Assembly (NCBI RefSeq): GCF_943734655.1
Contig: NC_071355.1
Coordinates: 198,399,939 to 198,463,938 of the forward strand
DNA: 64,000 nt
Source of the DNA: Sabethes cyaneus
Lineage: Eukaryota > Arthropoda > Insecta > Diptera > Culicidae
Direction: 5' to 3'
Shown: in pieces, positions 22,705 to 34,454 of the stretch
Layout of the letters: each line of letters starts with the position of its first letter
How positions within the stretch are numbered: the first letter of the stretch is position 1
Notes under the pieces: model-generated
The model's input: only the letters and a program-made list of their open reading frames with translations
The model's database searches: none
What the model was told of the DNA's origin: nothing
Translations under genes and position numbers: made by a program

Positions 22705-25285
22705 CGTTTGTTTGTTACAGATTTGTCACATTATGTTCAATTTTGTATTTATCTTGCCGTACCGTTTATCGTTATTAGCAAAATTCCTGTACAGCTTTAC
22801 TTCTGCATTCACAAAAATTTAATCAAAAAATTTATATGACATTCAGTCGTCTCAGTGCCAACGCTGAACCACTCTTGTGCCCATCGGTACATCGAAATGG
22901 CTCTTATATTCGCTACATATAGAAATAATCCTATTAGGAAGATAAGACCACATCGATGAATTATGGCTGTTTATTTTATTTTTTTCGACAGCCTTTCCTT
23001 TATTCACTGGCAACGGAGTGTTCTCCGTTGCTCCGATGCTCACCCGTTTCTTACCGGAAGCTTTGGGTGCGCGCTTTGGGTTGTTTACTAAGCTGGGCGG
23101 CGGCCACTGACTGGGTGATCAGCTCAGCTCCCGAACATAGAACTAGCCGGCGAGATTGGCGAGCCCCAAAGACCCGCAAGCACAATGGATAAACGGTCGA
23201 ATGGAGCTCGTTAGAGTGATTGTGAACAAAGTAGGGCAATTTGAATTATTTTCCGGATTATTGGGGCCGGAGCGAATGATGGGTAGGATATCGGCTTCGT
23301 CAAAGAAGGATGACGGTGAATTATTTGAGGCCGGTAGGCATAATCAGATTGTGATTTGAATTTGAATATATCGGTAAGGATTACGTAGCAATGTCAATAA
23401 CATAAGGTGATGCTTATATATCCAAAAATTTGCCCAACATTCTTTTCGACTAAATTATTCACCAAAGTAATACCGCCCAAATGCGTCTCAAGAGCGTCAA
23501 GACTGCGGCTAACAATGAATAATGCCCGCATTCAGTACGACCCAACCAGGCATGTCGGATGTTTATGGTAAAACGATTCGACTGCTTAAAATTCATTGAC
23601 CGAACATGTTTTATCAAGGCCATCCAAAAGGTCAAATGGTTAGCCTTCGTTACCACAAACCGGGGACCATCACGTACTCATTCCGAATGCCAGCCCTTCT
23701 TTCAGCATCTGCTCTACAAGCGTCACTCTCACTAGCCTTGCTTTATGGCTTCGAGCTACCCCATCCTGGTCCTGCCATTCTGCTGGAATAATCTCTTCAG
23801 AAAATACTTTGACCGACCGACCCTCCCTTGTTCACTGCTGCTGGAAACAATGTGCGCAGAACAGTATGGTTAAATAACCGTAATTTCTCAAGATTAAAAA
23901 CCGAAACGTCAGCAAGAGACCGTCCTCCACCTGCTACAATACAAGCTTGTTCGGAGGTTTTGTGAAATATTACTTCTCTACTGTGTGCCTAATATATTCG
24001 CTTTATCTGCGTCTTTCTCCGCTAAAAAGTTAAATTGCGCAACTTATTTTTTCGCAATTTGGGGATTGTTTTATTTCAGTAAGAGGTTTTCTACAAAGTT
24101 TCATCAAAAGCTTGTTGCTAAATCGTTCCCGTAAGATTAGCATAACTTTTGAGCCTAATAGTTGAGCAAAATATGAAATTGATTTTCTACTTCATAGTTT
24201 AATCCTTGTTAAATCCTGTTCCTACGTTGTCTTCGTCCTCGATCTCGCTCTCCGGACTGCAAATTGCAGCATAAAGATTTCTTTCCTTCTGCTTCCCAAC
24301 AGCAACAACTACGGTAAGCCCATTTTTATGAAAAATTCCCCCAAACTATATGCTCATCTATATTTGCATAAAACTAATAAAGCTGCAATTTATCAAGAAA
24401 CTTATTCTCGATTCCCATCCATGTTCGCTGAAAAGCGAAACCGCTCTGCAGACACAAGTAAGCGAGCATATACATACATACATATACACACAGCGGGAAC
24501 CGAAAAGCCTTCCGCTTTGCCTGCACTCTAGTAAATCCATAAATCCGACTTTCATCTTTCTCCTTTCTCGGCGCGGTTCCGGGGGGTTGTGGCATTATAC
24601 ATATAGAAATGCATTCACCACCACATGCTGGTATTTTTCATCTTCCAATAGAGCGAAAGCATCAGTGAGCGGTGCAATCTCAAGTTGGAAACCCTGGGAG
24701 CACAAAAAAATATATGGACCACCTCCGACAAGTACCTGCAATAAAGCTGTCCTGCTGTAACATGCGTCCTACCTTACGGTTGCAGTAATAACAATGCGAA
24801 AGTAGTGGAATTTTTGAATTCTGCGTAATTTCGACTTATCGTGGACGGAGTAGATCATGGTGCTGTGCTGGTTGAAAGAATGTATAGGTAGATAAGCTTT
24901 TAATATATTTACTCTTCGTTTTGGTTTAGTGGAGCACGAAACGAAACGAGTGCGACAACAATAAATTATTTTTCCATCCGTTTAAGCTGATACCGTCGCG
25001 ATGAACTATGTAAAATTAAAAATCAACTTAACTCCACCTGGTGGTGTTCAATACCTCAAGTTGCTCGTTTTGAGTGAATTCTGCTTAGAAATGCAGGCGC
25101 TTTTGTACCAGGTTTCGCGTCGAAAGATTGTCGAGAAAAATGGATAGGATTGTATCTTCTAAGTCCATCTGTATGGCAGATAAAGACAACAGTAAGAGCC
25201 TTCGCTTGATTAGATTTTACCGATGATTAGATTTTATATAACTCTGAATCACATATTTAACCGCGCTGACAACCCAAGTACCAAT
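22705..25285. other. Unassigned sequence, no supported gene
   Basis: No family motif is visible in either strand. Frames at 22956-23192 and 24350-24760 are short and lack recognisable domains. Short CATA/TACA runs lie near 24470-24490. Confidence 0.5.
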
Positions 25286-25287
25286 GT

Positions 25288-25362
25288 GAATTTTATTGTA
25301 CTCTTATGGTGGTCTTCAAGACCAATTTTGGTCTTAAATGCCATCATAAGAGTGTAATAAAA
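25288..25362. repeat. Short hairpin repeat
   Basis: TTTTATTGTACTCTTATGG (left) is the near inverse of CATAAGAGTGTAATAAAA (right) around a GGTCTTCAAGACC palindrome. It is likely a small fold-back element. A similar but weaker hairpin with GTTTTATTACC lies at 18705-18755. Confidence 0.5.
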
Positions 25363-25507
25363 CCCAAATTGAAAAGCAATCTCATCGTTTCGATGCTATC
25401 CGATTCTGTTTCTGTCCCATCCGAACGTGTTCTGTAAAGTCCGCTTACTTATTCCTGAGTTGTAACCGTCAATGCACGAAAATTGATTCACAGTAGTCAG
25501 TAGTCAC

Positions 25508-25668
25508 ACCTCCCAGTTAGCTTCGAGGTACGATGCTGCTAGATAGAGTCAGTAGGATTATTTCACTAGCCCCGTAACTGTGTTGTACACTAACAGCCAG
25601 CTGTGAAGTCTGTCGATAAAGAAGGGACAAGTCTTAGAAAGACGTTTAAGCCCAAGGTTTTGCTTTTA
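25508..25668 (+). mobile_element. tRNA-derived SINE, copy 3, head deleted
   Basis: It starts CACCTCCCAGTTAGCTTCGAGG, but GATGCT joins directly to GCTAGATAGAGTCAG. The anticodon arm and B-box present in the 3066 copy are therefore missing. The body (GTCAGTAGGATTATTTCACT, CTAACAGCCAGC, GTCTGTCGATAAAGAAGG) and the GGTTTTGCTTTT tail remain. A deletion between short GCT repeats explains this. It could not be transcribed from an internal polymerase III promoter. Confidence 0.75.
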
Positions 25669-25925
25669 GTCAGTTCGTGTTTGAAAAGTCGAGAAAATAT
25701 GGAAAAAATAATACAAAAGAAAACTAAAAATGAAAGTAAAGACTTAAAATTTAGATTATTCTCTACAATTTACACTCAGCCGTACAGCCAATGACCGCAA
25801 ATTCCATGCTCCTCGCATCGATGCTATCCAACCTGATTCGGTGCCATCCAAACGTGTTCCGTTCTGTCTGCTTCCTTATTCTCGTTTTCAACCACTACCA
25901 TCAAGACACCGTACCAAAAGAAGAA

Positions 25926-28085
25926 CAGACAGACAGACAGATTAGACAGACAGATAAACTAGACAGACAGGCATACTGAACAGACAGGCATGCTGAACAG
26001 ACAGGCATACTGAGCAGACAGGTAGACAGATGGGATAGACAGACAGACAGACTGAACAAACAGAAAGATTAGGCAGACATTCAGACAGCATAGACAAACA
26101 GATAAACAGATGAAACAGAGACACAGAGGGCAGGAAAGATTTGATAGACAGGCATGACAGCCAGACTTAACAGACAAATTTAACACACAGACTGGAAGAC
26201 AGACAAGTTAACTCGGCAGACAGACAGAGAGACAGACTGAAAAGAGAAGTAGACAGACTGGACGGACAGATAGACAGACACTGGACAGACTGGACAGACA
26301 GACAAACTATCTGAACAGATAGTCAGATAGATTGGACAGACAGACATGCTGTACAGAAGAAGATATAGACTGGATAGACAAAGAGACAGATTGCACAGAT
26401 TGCACAGACAAACATACTGGACAAACAGACAGACTGGGCAGACAGATAGACTGGAATGACGGACAGAAAGACAGACAGTCTTGGCAGATTGGACAGATAA
26501 ACAGACTGCACACACAGAGAGACAAACTGGACAGACAGATAGACAGACTGGACAAACAGACAGACTGGACAGTCAGACAGACTGGACAGTCAGACAGACA
26601 GATTGGGTATAAAGTTAGACAGACTGGAAAGAATGATAGAGAGACAGACAGATAGTCAGACAGATAGACTGGGTAGACAGACAGACTGGAGAGACAGGTA
26701 GACATGCTGGACAGACAAGCAGACTGTGTCAACAGGCTGACTAGACAGATAGACCTATTGAATAGTGAGACAGACTGGACCGACAAAAAAATTAGACTAA
26801 CAGCCAGACAGACAGACAGACAGACAGATAGACAGACAGGCAGACTGGACTAATAAATAGGCGAGCAGTCTTTCAGATAAGCTGGGCAGACTGGAAATAC
26901 AGAAAACTGGAGAGACAGACAGGCATACTGGACGGACAGACTGGACAGAAAGGACAGGCTTAATAGATTGAGCCGACTGAATAGACTGAACGAAAAGACA
27001 GACTCATAGACAGACAGACATATAGACCGACAAACTGGACAGGCAGACAAACAGGGAGACTGGACAGACAGGAATACTGGTTAGAGAGATAGATTGCACA
27101 GACAGAAAGACGAAATGGACAGACTGACCGAGAGACACGTAGACTGGGCAAACAGATAGATGAGCAGACAGTCAGACAGGCTAGACAGACTGGAAATACA
27201 GAAAGCTGGAGAGACAGACAGGCAGACTGGACAGAAAGGACAGGCTTAATAGATTGAACAGACTGGATAGACTGGACGAAAAGACAGACTCACAGGCAGA
27301 CGGGCAGTCACAGTGGACAGACAGACAGACATATAAACTGGATAAACAGGATAGATAGAAATACAGAAGGACAGACAGACAAACTGGACAGACAAATAGT
27401 CAAACTAAGCAGATAGACAGATGGACAGATTGGACAGAATGACAGAGAAATAGAAACACTAGACACATAATCTGGACAAACAGATCGACAAATATAAAGA
27501 CAGAGAGACAGACAGACAGACGGAGAGACAGACAGAATGGACAGGCAGAATGGGCAGATAGATAGACCGACTGGACAGAATGACAGAGAAGCAGACACTC
27601 TAGAAAGTCAGATTGGACAGACAGACAGGCAAACTGGATAAGGAGAACGACTGCACAGACAGAGAGATTCGACTGACAGAGAGACGAATTGGAGAGACTG
27701 GCCGAGAGACAGGCAGACTGGACAGACTGGAATTACAGAAACCTGGAGAAACAGACAGGTAGACTGGACGGACAGATTGGACACACTGGACAGAGAAAAC
27801 AGATTGAACAGACTTGATAGACTGGACAGACAGACACCCAGCAAACATTTTCGTACGTATATAGAAGTAACAAATATGATTTATGTACGATTTCGAGTTT
27901 GTTTAGCGATATTAAAGATGATTTTCACACATTATTATACGATTTGTGGTTTGCTGGGCAGACTCACAGACAGACAGATGGTCAGATTGGACAGACATAC
28001 AGACAGACTGAATAGGTGGAACACAATGGACAGACTGGGCACAGATAGGACAGACAGAATAGATTGACTGAATAGACAGACAGAG
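25926..28085. repeat. Degenerate GACA / GACTGGACA array, part 1
   Basis: About 2.1 kb of irregular GACAGACA, GACTGGACAGACAGACTGG and GCAGACTGGACA words. The opposite strand gives open frames up to 159 codons rich in Ser, Val, Cys and Leu, which are repeat by-products. The array is split by a MITE (27837-27958) and by a 2.7-kb element, and resumes at 30796. Confidence 0.9.
27837..27958. mobile_element. 122-bp MITE in the GACA array
   Basis: The ends are perfect inverted decamers CCCAGCAAAC and GTTTGCTGGG, with unique AT-rich sequence between and GACA repeat on both sides, so the boundaries are unusually clear. It is related to 15496-15834. Confidence 0.85.
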
Positions 28086-28471
28086 TACCCGAGCAAAGTT
28101 CCATAACATAAAAATAGCAAAATTTGTTATCCTGTGATCAAGTTTTGATAACAGAATTTAGTAAAAACTTGTATGAATTAAGTGACAACATAACAAAAAT
28201 GATAACAAAAATCGTTCGGCATAATATCAAGTTTATACCATACTCAGTTATCGGTGATAGCAAATGAAGTCCAAATTTTGTAATCGAATTTCTTCACTGT
28301 TGAGAACATGTGTTGTTATCATGATGTTATCTAAATAACAAAAAAATCTTCTTTATCATAGTCTACTATATCGACATTTTGTCTCGGCTAACTGCCAAAA
28401 AACTAAAAATAATTGTTGGGAGTTACAATGGGGGCCTCGAAAAAACCTCCCCATGCGTTTATACTTATTCT

Positions 28472-28540
28472 ACCGGCCGGGATTGAACTCACGCCTTAGA
28501 GCACCCTATGCAACTTCCTTACCTGTGCACCACAACTGCT
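28472..28540 (-). mobile_element. tRNA-like segment, probable SINE head
   Basis: On the minus strand GTGGTGCACAGG resembles an A-box and GAGTTCAATCCCGG a B-box, about 45 bases apart, as in a tRNA-type polymerase III promoter. The arms do not pair as a functional tRNA. It is probably the head of a different SINE family or a decayed tRNA pseudogene. Confidence 0.4.
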
Positions 28541-29383
28541 CTTATCTGTAACTGGGTTAAAAGCACATGCTTTGGCCAATTCGCTAATATGGCAGTGACG
28601 TTATGGCACTGCACGATCTCTTTTACACTCGCAGTGCTGCCCATATGAAAGTGTGAAATTGTTCAACAGTTTTTTGTCTTTTTTATTCTCTCCCTCTTTC
28701 CCCTGCGTCGCAGTAAATGGCTTCGCTGTCAAAGTGTCAACCATAGATTAAAGTCTGCTATAAATAGAAGTAAGCTTTGAGTATGTCGACGAGTATTGTA
28801 CAATCGTGGTGTTTTTTTTGAGTTTAGTTACGCGTCAGTTTCAATTTTCATTCTGATTCGAAGCTTATTATTAGTAAACTGGATTCAAAGAATAGAAACT
28901 TTACTACAAAACAGACTGACAGAACTCTGCGCTACTTGCACGTCCTCTAGTCGCATCGTCTCTTTATTGCACGTTCGCTAGTAGCACGATAGTGCAACTA
29001 AAAAACAGTTATCTGTCAAACGGCACGTGGTTTCCTAGGTGATTGCTATAAACAAAAATGCAGCGATGCCGAACAAAAACTCTTCTGCATTACGTAGATA
29101 TATTAAAAGCAAATTAATTCAAATTCTGCTAAACTTTGGAATGAATTGGACACGTATTCCTTAAGCTTTTGGTTCGTTTGTAAAGATTTAACTGTTTTTC
29201 TAGCGCACGTGTGAGTGCATGTGAAGAATTCTTTATGGTGAAAACGTATCACGTTTTACAATAAATATTGGCAGCCATCGTGCAATTAAAAAACGAAAGT
29301 CGCTAGTTGGATCACCTCATTCGTGCAATTAGCGAACGAGTGCTGTAATCAATTATCCGCTAACGCTAGAAACAATACACTAA

Positions 29384-29500
29384 AGGCCAGACACAATGCA
29401 TACGGATTTTACTACGTTGCGGAAATTTGACAGAAAACCCATGGAAAAACTGTCAAATTGCCGCAACGTAGTAAAATCCGTATGCATTGTGTCTGGGCCT
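29384..29500. mobile_element. Fold-back MITE, near-perfect 51-bp arms
   Basis: The left arm, from AGGCCAGACACAATGCATAC to TTTGACAG, is matched by its reverse complement after a spacer of about 16 bases. The flanks are TAA (29381-29383 and 29501-29503), consistent with a 3-bp target duplication. The whole transcript would fold into one stem. Confidence 0.85.
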
Positions 29501-29503
29501 TAA

Positions 29504-29922
29504 TTTCAACAGCAATTCCGGCAGAAGTTGCTATGAAAGAAATGAAACGTAAGATCGAACAACATTGGGACAACTAGTGGTTTTCAATGCAAGACGTAAA
29601 ACTGCGAGAAGTGAAATTTGAAACTAAAAAATGGGTAGACTGCAGCTAAGCCTGTGATCAACGTATTCTAACCGGACTGGAAATTGGACATACGAGACTA
29701 ACACATAGCTTTTTACTTAATAAAGACTCACCACCATTATGCGATTGTTGCGAAACCACAATTAACGTACGACAACTTCTCCTCGACTGCAGAAAATATA
29801 TAAACGCCAAACGAAAATGTAATATTGACGAAGTAACACTACAAAGACTCCGAAACGAAAGTTATAGTGAAGAAAAAGTTATAAAGTACTTAAAAGAATG
29901 TAACTTGTACACTCAATCATGA
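29504..29922 (+). pseudogene. C-terminal remnant of an I-like non-LTR retrotransposon ORF2
   Basis: After the fold-back MITE the + strand reads, with a few stops, a linker containing MKEMKRKIEQHWDN. It is followed in one open frame (about 29650-29919) by ILTGLEIGHTRLTHSFLL, a Cys pair DCCE, a VRQLLLDCRKY block and a terminal YLKECNLY before TGA at 29920. This order is typical of the tail after RNase H in I-clade and related non-LTR elements, which carries a Cys/His knuckle-like motif. The RT and endonuclease parts are absent, so this is a 5'-truncated copy. Clade assignment is tentative. Confidence 0.65.
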
Positions 29923-29951
29923 AACTGTAAGAAAATAAACGCTACAGGCCC

Positions 29952-30061
29952 GCACAGAATAAGTACTTTATGGTAGCGGTTGCATAGATTTGACAGATTA
30001 TCTGTCAAATTGTATGGATGAACTGACAGATTAACGCAACCGCAAAGTACCAATTCTGCGC
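29952..30061. mobile_element. Second fold-back MITE
   Basis: GCACAGAATAAGTACTTT...GCGGTTGC on the left is the diverged inverse of GCAACCGCAAAGTACCAATT on the right. The middle has its own palindrome, TTTGACAGATTATCTGTCAAA. Length is about 110 bp. It lies just downstream of the I-like tail. A further degenerate CGCGTAAA-like MITE may follow at about 30062-30240. Confidence 0.7.
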
Positions 30062-30795
30062 TTACTGCGTTTTTTTCACCAATTTTTAAATTCGAGCGGT
30101 TTTTCGACGACTGTTAGATTTTAAATAGCTTTCTAGGTGATTTTGGAATTAACATGGTTTTTTACAGAATTTTTCGAATTACCATGATTTTTTAAACGGT
30201 TTCACGCGCCATGTATCTCTCGTGAAAAAAAGACTTGAGTAATACATAAAAACCAGAATAGGAAAGTTTCAATTAAATATTAATAAAAAAGCGAACACAT
30301 TTTAATTCGAGCAAGTTTAATTAGTAATAAATTATGAAGAAAATTTTTAAAAAATTTATAACTTTGACAATTTTATTTAATGGCGAGCATGTTAGTAGAA
30401 TCTAAAAGGAATTTTTCGTTTTATTCTGCTATACAACAAATTCATGAAAGTAAATATTTTGTATACGAATCACACGCGTGTAAACATTTCTCATTTGATC
30501 TCGCATAATAACTTCGAGCTAAAACAATTTGCCAAACTAATTGACAACGCCAAAAGGTGACGGTGAACATCAGAGGGTTAATATATTACTTCTTTTTATT
30601 GAAATCGCAAAATGATTTGATAGTATTTTAACCTGTTTAGAGGGATTATTACGGATAACCTATCTTGAAATCCGTGTACCATATCATGTTATATAGAAAT
30701 ATTCATTAAATAACATCAATATAACATATTGAGTTATTCGTTAACAAAACAAGTTATCTTGTAGATATCGCTTTGTGATCAAACTTTGCTCGGGT

Positions 30796-31160
30796 AGACA
30801 GATAGACAGACAGACAGATAGACAGACTCGACAGGCTGGATAGACTAGAGAGACTGAATAGACTGGACAGACTGAACAGATTAGATAGATTGGACAGACT
30901 GGACAGACAGACAGACTAGACACACAAACAGACAGACAGACTGAATAGGCGGGACACAATGGACAGATCGGACAGACTGAGCAGGTTGAACATGCTGAAC
31001 AGACTGGACAGACAGACTGAACAAATAGACTGATTGGATAGCCAGGACACAATGGATACACAGAACATAGACTACTGCACAAAACAGACTGGACAGACAG
31101 GACAGATTTAACAGATAAAACAGACTATATAGACTGGACAAACCGACATATAGACTGGGC
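30796..31160. repeat. Degenerate GACA / GACTGGACA array, part 2
   Basis: GACAGACAGACTGGACAGAC words continue immediately after the TA-flanked element, showing that 25926-28085 and this block were one array before insertion. Confidence 0.9.
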
Positions 31161-31429
31161 ATTCAGAATTAGATTAGCTAAAATCTTGTTATCAAACTAA
31201 ACATTTTGACAAACAGGATGGGTCAATATGTTTTGTCTGATATGAAGATTATTTATTATTAATATACCGTATTCTAAAATCAAATTTTTTGACGTTCTCC
31301 AATCCTGTCATTTCCCACACTACTATACTATCCAATTTTTCAACATTAGCTACGAAGTCGTCAATTCAATAGCCCGGTATTAAATAATAAGCAATAACTA
31401 AATCAATTGCGTAAAAATATATTCAATCT

Positions 31430-31566
31430 AAAATCCAATTTTAATTTTGATTTCGAGTCCAATTTAAGTTCATATTCCAGTTCGATTTGAAGTCAAATCC
31501 GTTTTCATGTCCAATCACAAGTTTCATTTCAATTTCAATATAATGTCCCATTTTGAGTCCAACTTC
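31430..31566. repeat. Degenerate AATTTCAAGTCC-like array, left part
   Basis: Repeating words such as TCCAATTTTAATTTTGATTT, GAGTCCAATTTAAGTT and GAAGTCAAATCC occur at roughly 12-bp spacing. The same style resumes at 33608, on the other side of the RTE-like element. Confidence 0.65.
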
Positions 31567-33607
31567 ATGGCGCCCAGGCGGAGAACCATGGCGGCGGGGA
31601 AAGCGATTTCGACGGTGCAACAAACGGGGAAGAGGTGCCAGCCTCTTCCCCGTTAAGGAGGCCATCATCCAGCTAAAGAACAACAAGTCAGCTGGGAAAG
31701 ATGGCATCGAAGAGGAGCTTTTTTTTTGTGTGTGGATACTATCACTACGACCAGCATTTTGATCTATTGTGATTTTATCCAGGTGTTGTTCCGCACTTCG
31801 TTGTTATTGCAGTATCGCTATAGAGTGAGCGAACTGCTTATTATCCGTGCTTTTCGGTGTGTTTTTCACCCCCTTTTTCCCTCTACGCTTCTTACTACTT
31901 TTCAACCAATCTAGCTCTAGAGCCGGGAAGTGCGGAGACTAGTTATAATTTTTCCTTGGACAAGAGGCTTCATTCGCACCTCGAGCAAGTATCATTCTTA
32001 TAACCAGCCCCGGCTAAAGGCTTCATGGTCGGTAAAGCAGAGTTCAGCACAGAGTGAGGGTGTGTTTTGTGTGTATGTATGTGTTCCTTACTACTACTTA
32101 TTATGCATTACCAATCTCGTTCCTAGAACCAGGAAGTGGAACAGGCTGTAATTTGCCCTTGAACAAGAGGCTTCATTCGCACCTCAAGCAAGTACCACTC
32201 TTATAACTTGACCTGGCAAGAGGCTTTCATTGTTAGTTAATGCAGAATGCAGTAGGAAGGATGTGGAGGGGCCTGAGAATAAACCCATGCTAAAGTCACT
32301 TGACAGCGAATGACCTGATTCTACTAAGATTCGAACCCACGACCACTCGCTTGTCAAGGCAGACTCGGTGAAGAGGAGCTTATTAAAATGGGACCAGAAA
32401 AGCGTTTGTATACACCGGCTAACTGTTATAATTTTGGATACGAATCAGCTACCGGAGAAGTGGAAAGATGGGGTTATCTGCCCGATCTATGAAAAGGGCG
32501 ACAAGTTGGACTGTGAGAACTATAGAGTGATCACCGTTTTCAATGCCGCCTATAAAGTGATGTCTCAAATCATTTTCCGCCGACTATCACCAATTGCGAA
32601 CAGATTTGTGAGAACTTTCCAAACCGGATTCGTCGAAGGTCGGTCTACAACGGACCACATATTTACACTACGGCCGATCCTCCAAAAGGGCCGTGAATAC
32701 AAAGTTCCAACGCACCATTTGTTCGTTGACTTCAAAGCCGCATATGATACGATCGACCGGAAAGAGCTATGAAAATCATGGACGGGCCACGATGTCCAAC
32801 AAATCTAGTCAATTCGTCTGCTTTGCCGATGACATGGATATTATCGGCAGAATATCTATGGCGGTGTCTGAACCAGACTAATCCGCGAAGCAGAAAAGAT
32901 TGGGTTGAAGGTAAATACGTCTAAAACAAAGTACATGCTGGCCAGCGGAACCGAGGCCGACCGACGCCGCTTGGGCAGTAGTATATTGATCGATGGCGAT
33001 GAATTTGTCTACCTAGGCTCACTGGTAACGGCGCCCAATGACACCAGTCGTGAGATTCGGAGGCATATTATCAGCGGAAGCCGTGCTTACTATGAGCTTC
33101 ACAAGCGATTGCGGTCGAGCAGACTAAGTCCCCGTACAAAGTGTACTCTGTACAAGACGCTCATTAGACCGGTTGTTCTCTACGGGCATGAAATATGGAC
33201 AATGCTCGAGGAGGACCTGCGAGTGTTCGGAGTTTTCGAACGACGAATGCTAAGAACGATCTTCGGCGGCGTACAGGAGAACGAAGTATGGAGGCGGAGG
33301 ATGAACCATGAACTCGCACAGCTCTATAGCGAACCCAGTATCCAAAAGGTAGCTAAAGCTGGACGGATACGATGGGCAAGGCAAGTTGCAAGAATGCCGG
33401 ATAACTACCCTGCAAAGATGGTGTTCGCCTCAAATCCGGTAGGAACAAGACGACCAGGAGCGCAGCGAGCAAGGTGGAGCAAGATCAGGCGGAGAGTACT
33501 CGGTGTCCAAGGAATTCGAGAGCGGTAGCCTTCAACCGAGCTACATGGAGAAACTTTGTTCAAAAGGCTTTGTCTAAGGACGGCAAGCCACCTAAGTAAG
33601 TAAATAA
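31567..33607 (+). pseudogene. RTE-like non-LTR retrotransposon, truncated and frameshifted
   Basis: RT blocks appear in order. VKEAIIQLKNNKSAGKDGI at about 31652-31708 is the start of the RT domain. After a nested insertion, 32382-32770 reads WKDGVICPIYEKGDKLDCEN, GFVEGRSTTDHIFTL and DFKAAYDTIDR and then stops. CFADDMDIIGR at about 32818-32852 is the catalytic FADD box in another frame. 32905-33528 is an open thumb/C-terminal segment with YLGSLVTA, LIRPVVLYG and VFERRMLRTIFGG. The segment between the first Asp block and FADD is deleted and several frameshifts are present, so it is not functional. The 3' end runs into TAAGTAAGTAAATAAGTAAT, the short-repeat tail usual for RTE elements. No endonuclease domain is left. 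Confidence 0.75.
31721..32369 (-). mobile_element. 649-bp tRNA-headed retroposon nested in the RTE-like RT
   Basis: A 12-bp duplication GAAGAGGAGCTT flanks it exactly (31709-31720 and 32370-32381), and removing it rejoins the RT reading. On the minus strand it starts CCGAGTCTGCCTTGACAAGC, has a B-box GGGTTCGAATCTTAG, and ends in A8 at 31721-31728, so it was inserted by a retrotransposition mechanism. The middle contains two diverged copies of a block of about 200 bp (CAAGAGGCTTCATTCGCACC at about 31962 and again at 32163). It has no coding capacity. A decayed relative lies at 53440-53545. Confidence 0.75.
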
Positions 33608-34145
33608 GTAATAATATCCCGTTTTAAGACCAATTTCATACCTCATTTAATTCCAAATTTGCCCACTATAATATCCAATTCTGCCCATAAGGTCAATAAG
33701 CAGATTGAGTTGAAGCGGAACTTCAAGTGCAATTTCGAGTATAATTTGAAAATCAATTGAGGTCCAATTTAATGTCCCATTTTAAAGCTAATTCCAAGCC
33801 AAATGTAATTTAATTTTCAACTCAGCTTTGAAGTCTAATGTCAAATTCAATTTTATATTCGATATCAAGACCAATTTTAATTCATAATTCATTTCTAATT
33901 TCAAGTTTGATTGCAAACCCAATTTCAAGTCTAATTTCTTTCCAATTTATGTTCCATTCAAAGTTCAATTACTAGTTTAATTAACTAGCAATTCAGGTCC
34001 AGTTTAAAGTTATATTTTTTGTTTAGTTTTGAGTCTAATTCTAAGTAAAGAGGCAAGCCCATCGAATTCCAATTCAAATCTATATACTTATCTAAAGTTC
34101 AATTTTAAGTTTAATTTCAAATCCCATTCGAATTTCATAGGTAGG
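33608..34145. repeat. Degenerate AATTTCAAGTCC-like array, right part
   Basis: Words such as CCAATTTCAAGTCTAATTTC, AATTCCAAGCCAAAT and GTCCAATTTAATGTCC recur irregularly. It was contiguous with 31430-31566 before the RTE-like insertion. Confidence 0.7.
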
Positions 34146-34253
34146 CCCAGACCTCTATAAAATTAAAAAGTAAAAAGTCTTAATGGTGGAGCAGAACTTT
34201 GGAGTTTTTAACCTAATCAACAGATAAATAAATTAATAGTGTTCCCTGTACCG

Positions 34254-34452
34254 TTCAGTTAGCTTCGATATACGATGCTGATTTAACAAGTCAGGCGTCA
34301 TCAGCTGGAATCTCGGCTGGACGGTGCTGTAAGAGTCCATAGGATCGTTGCACTAGGCCCGTAATTGTTCTGTACTGTGATAACCGAGTTCGAAGTCTGT
34401 CGATAAAGAAGGGCGTTTATTCTTAAGGGCGTTTATACCCAAGAACTTGCTT
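34254..34452 (+). mobile_element. tRNA-derived SINE, copy 4
   Basis: CGTTCAGTTAGCTTCGATA, a worn B-box region (GGAATCTCGGCTGG), GTCCATAGGATCGTTGCACT, GAAGTCTGTCGATAAAGAAG and a CTTGCTTCTTTTT tail follow the family order. A GGGCGTTTAT word is duplicated within the tail region (34410-34435). Confidence 0.75.
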
Positions 34453-34454
34453 CT

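Larger units (their letters stand above)
28088..30793. mobile_element. 2.7-kb TA-flanked DNA element, non-autonomous and nested
   Basis: Inverted ends CCCGAGCAAAGTT and AACTTTGCTCGGG (28088-28100 and 30781-30793) are flanked by TA (28086-28087 and 30794-30795) and then by GACA repeat on both sides. No transposase is visible. Subterminal ATAACAAA / TTTGTTAT words repeat at both ends. The interior carries a tRNA-like segment, an I-like retrotransposon tail and two fold-back MITEs, so much of its length is secondary insertion. A partial relative starting CCCGAGTAAATG lies near 62245. Confidence 0.75.

Noticed and set aside
25942..28120. Cys/Ser/Val/Leu-rich minus-strand frames up to 159 codons
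   Set aside because: They are translations of the complementary CTGTCTGTCTG repeat; Cys spacing follows the repeat period and not a protein fold.
28472..28540. Minus-strand CACAG|GTAAGG as a splice junction pair
   Set aside because: There is no pyrimidine tract before it and it falls inside a tRNA-like segment.
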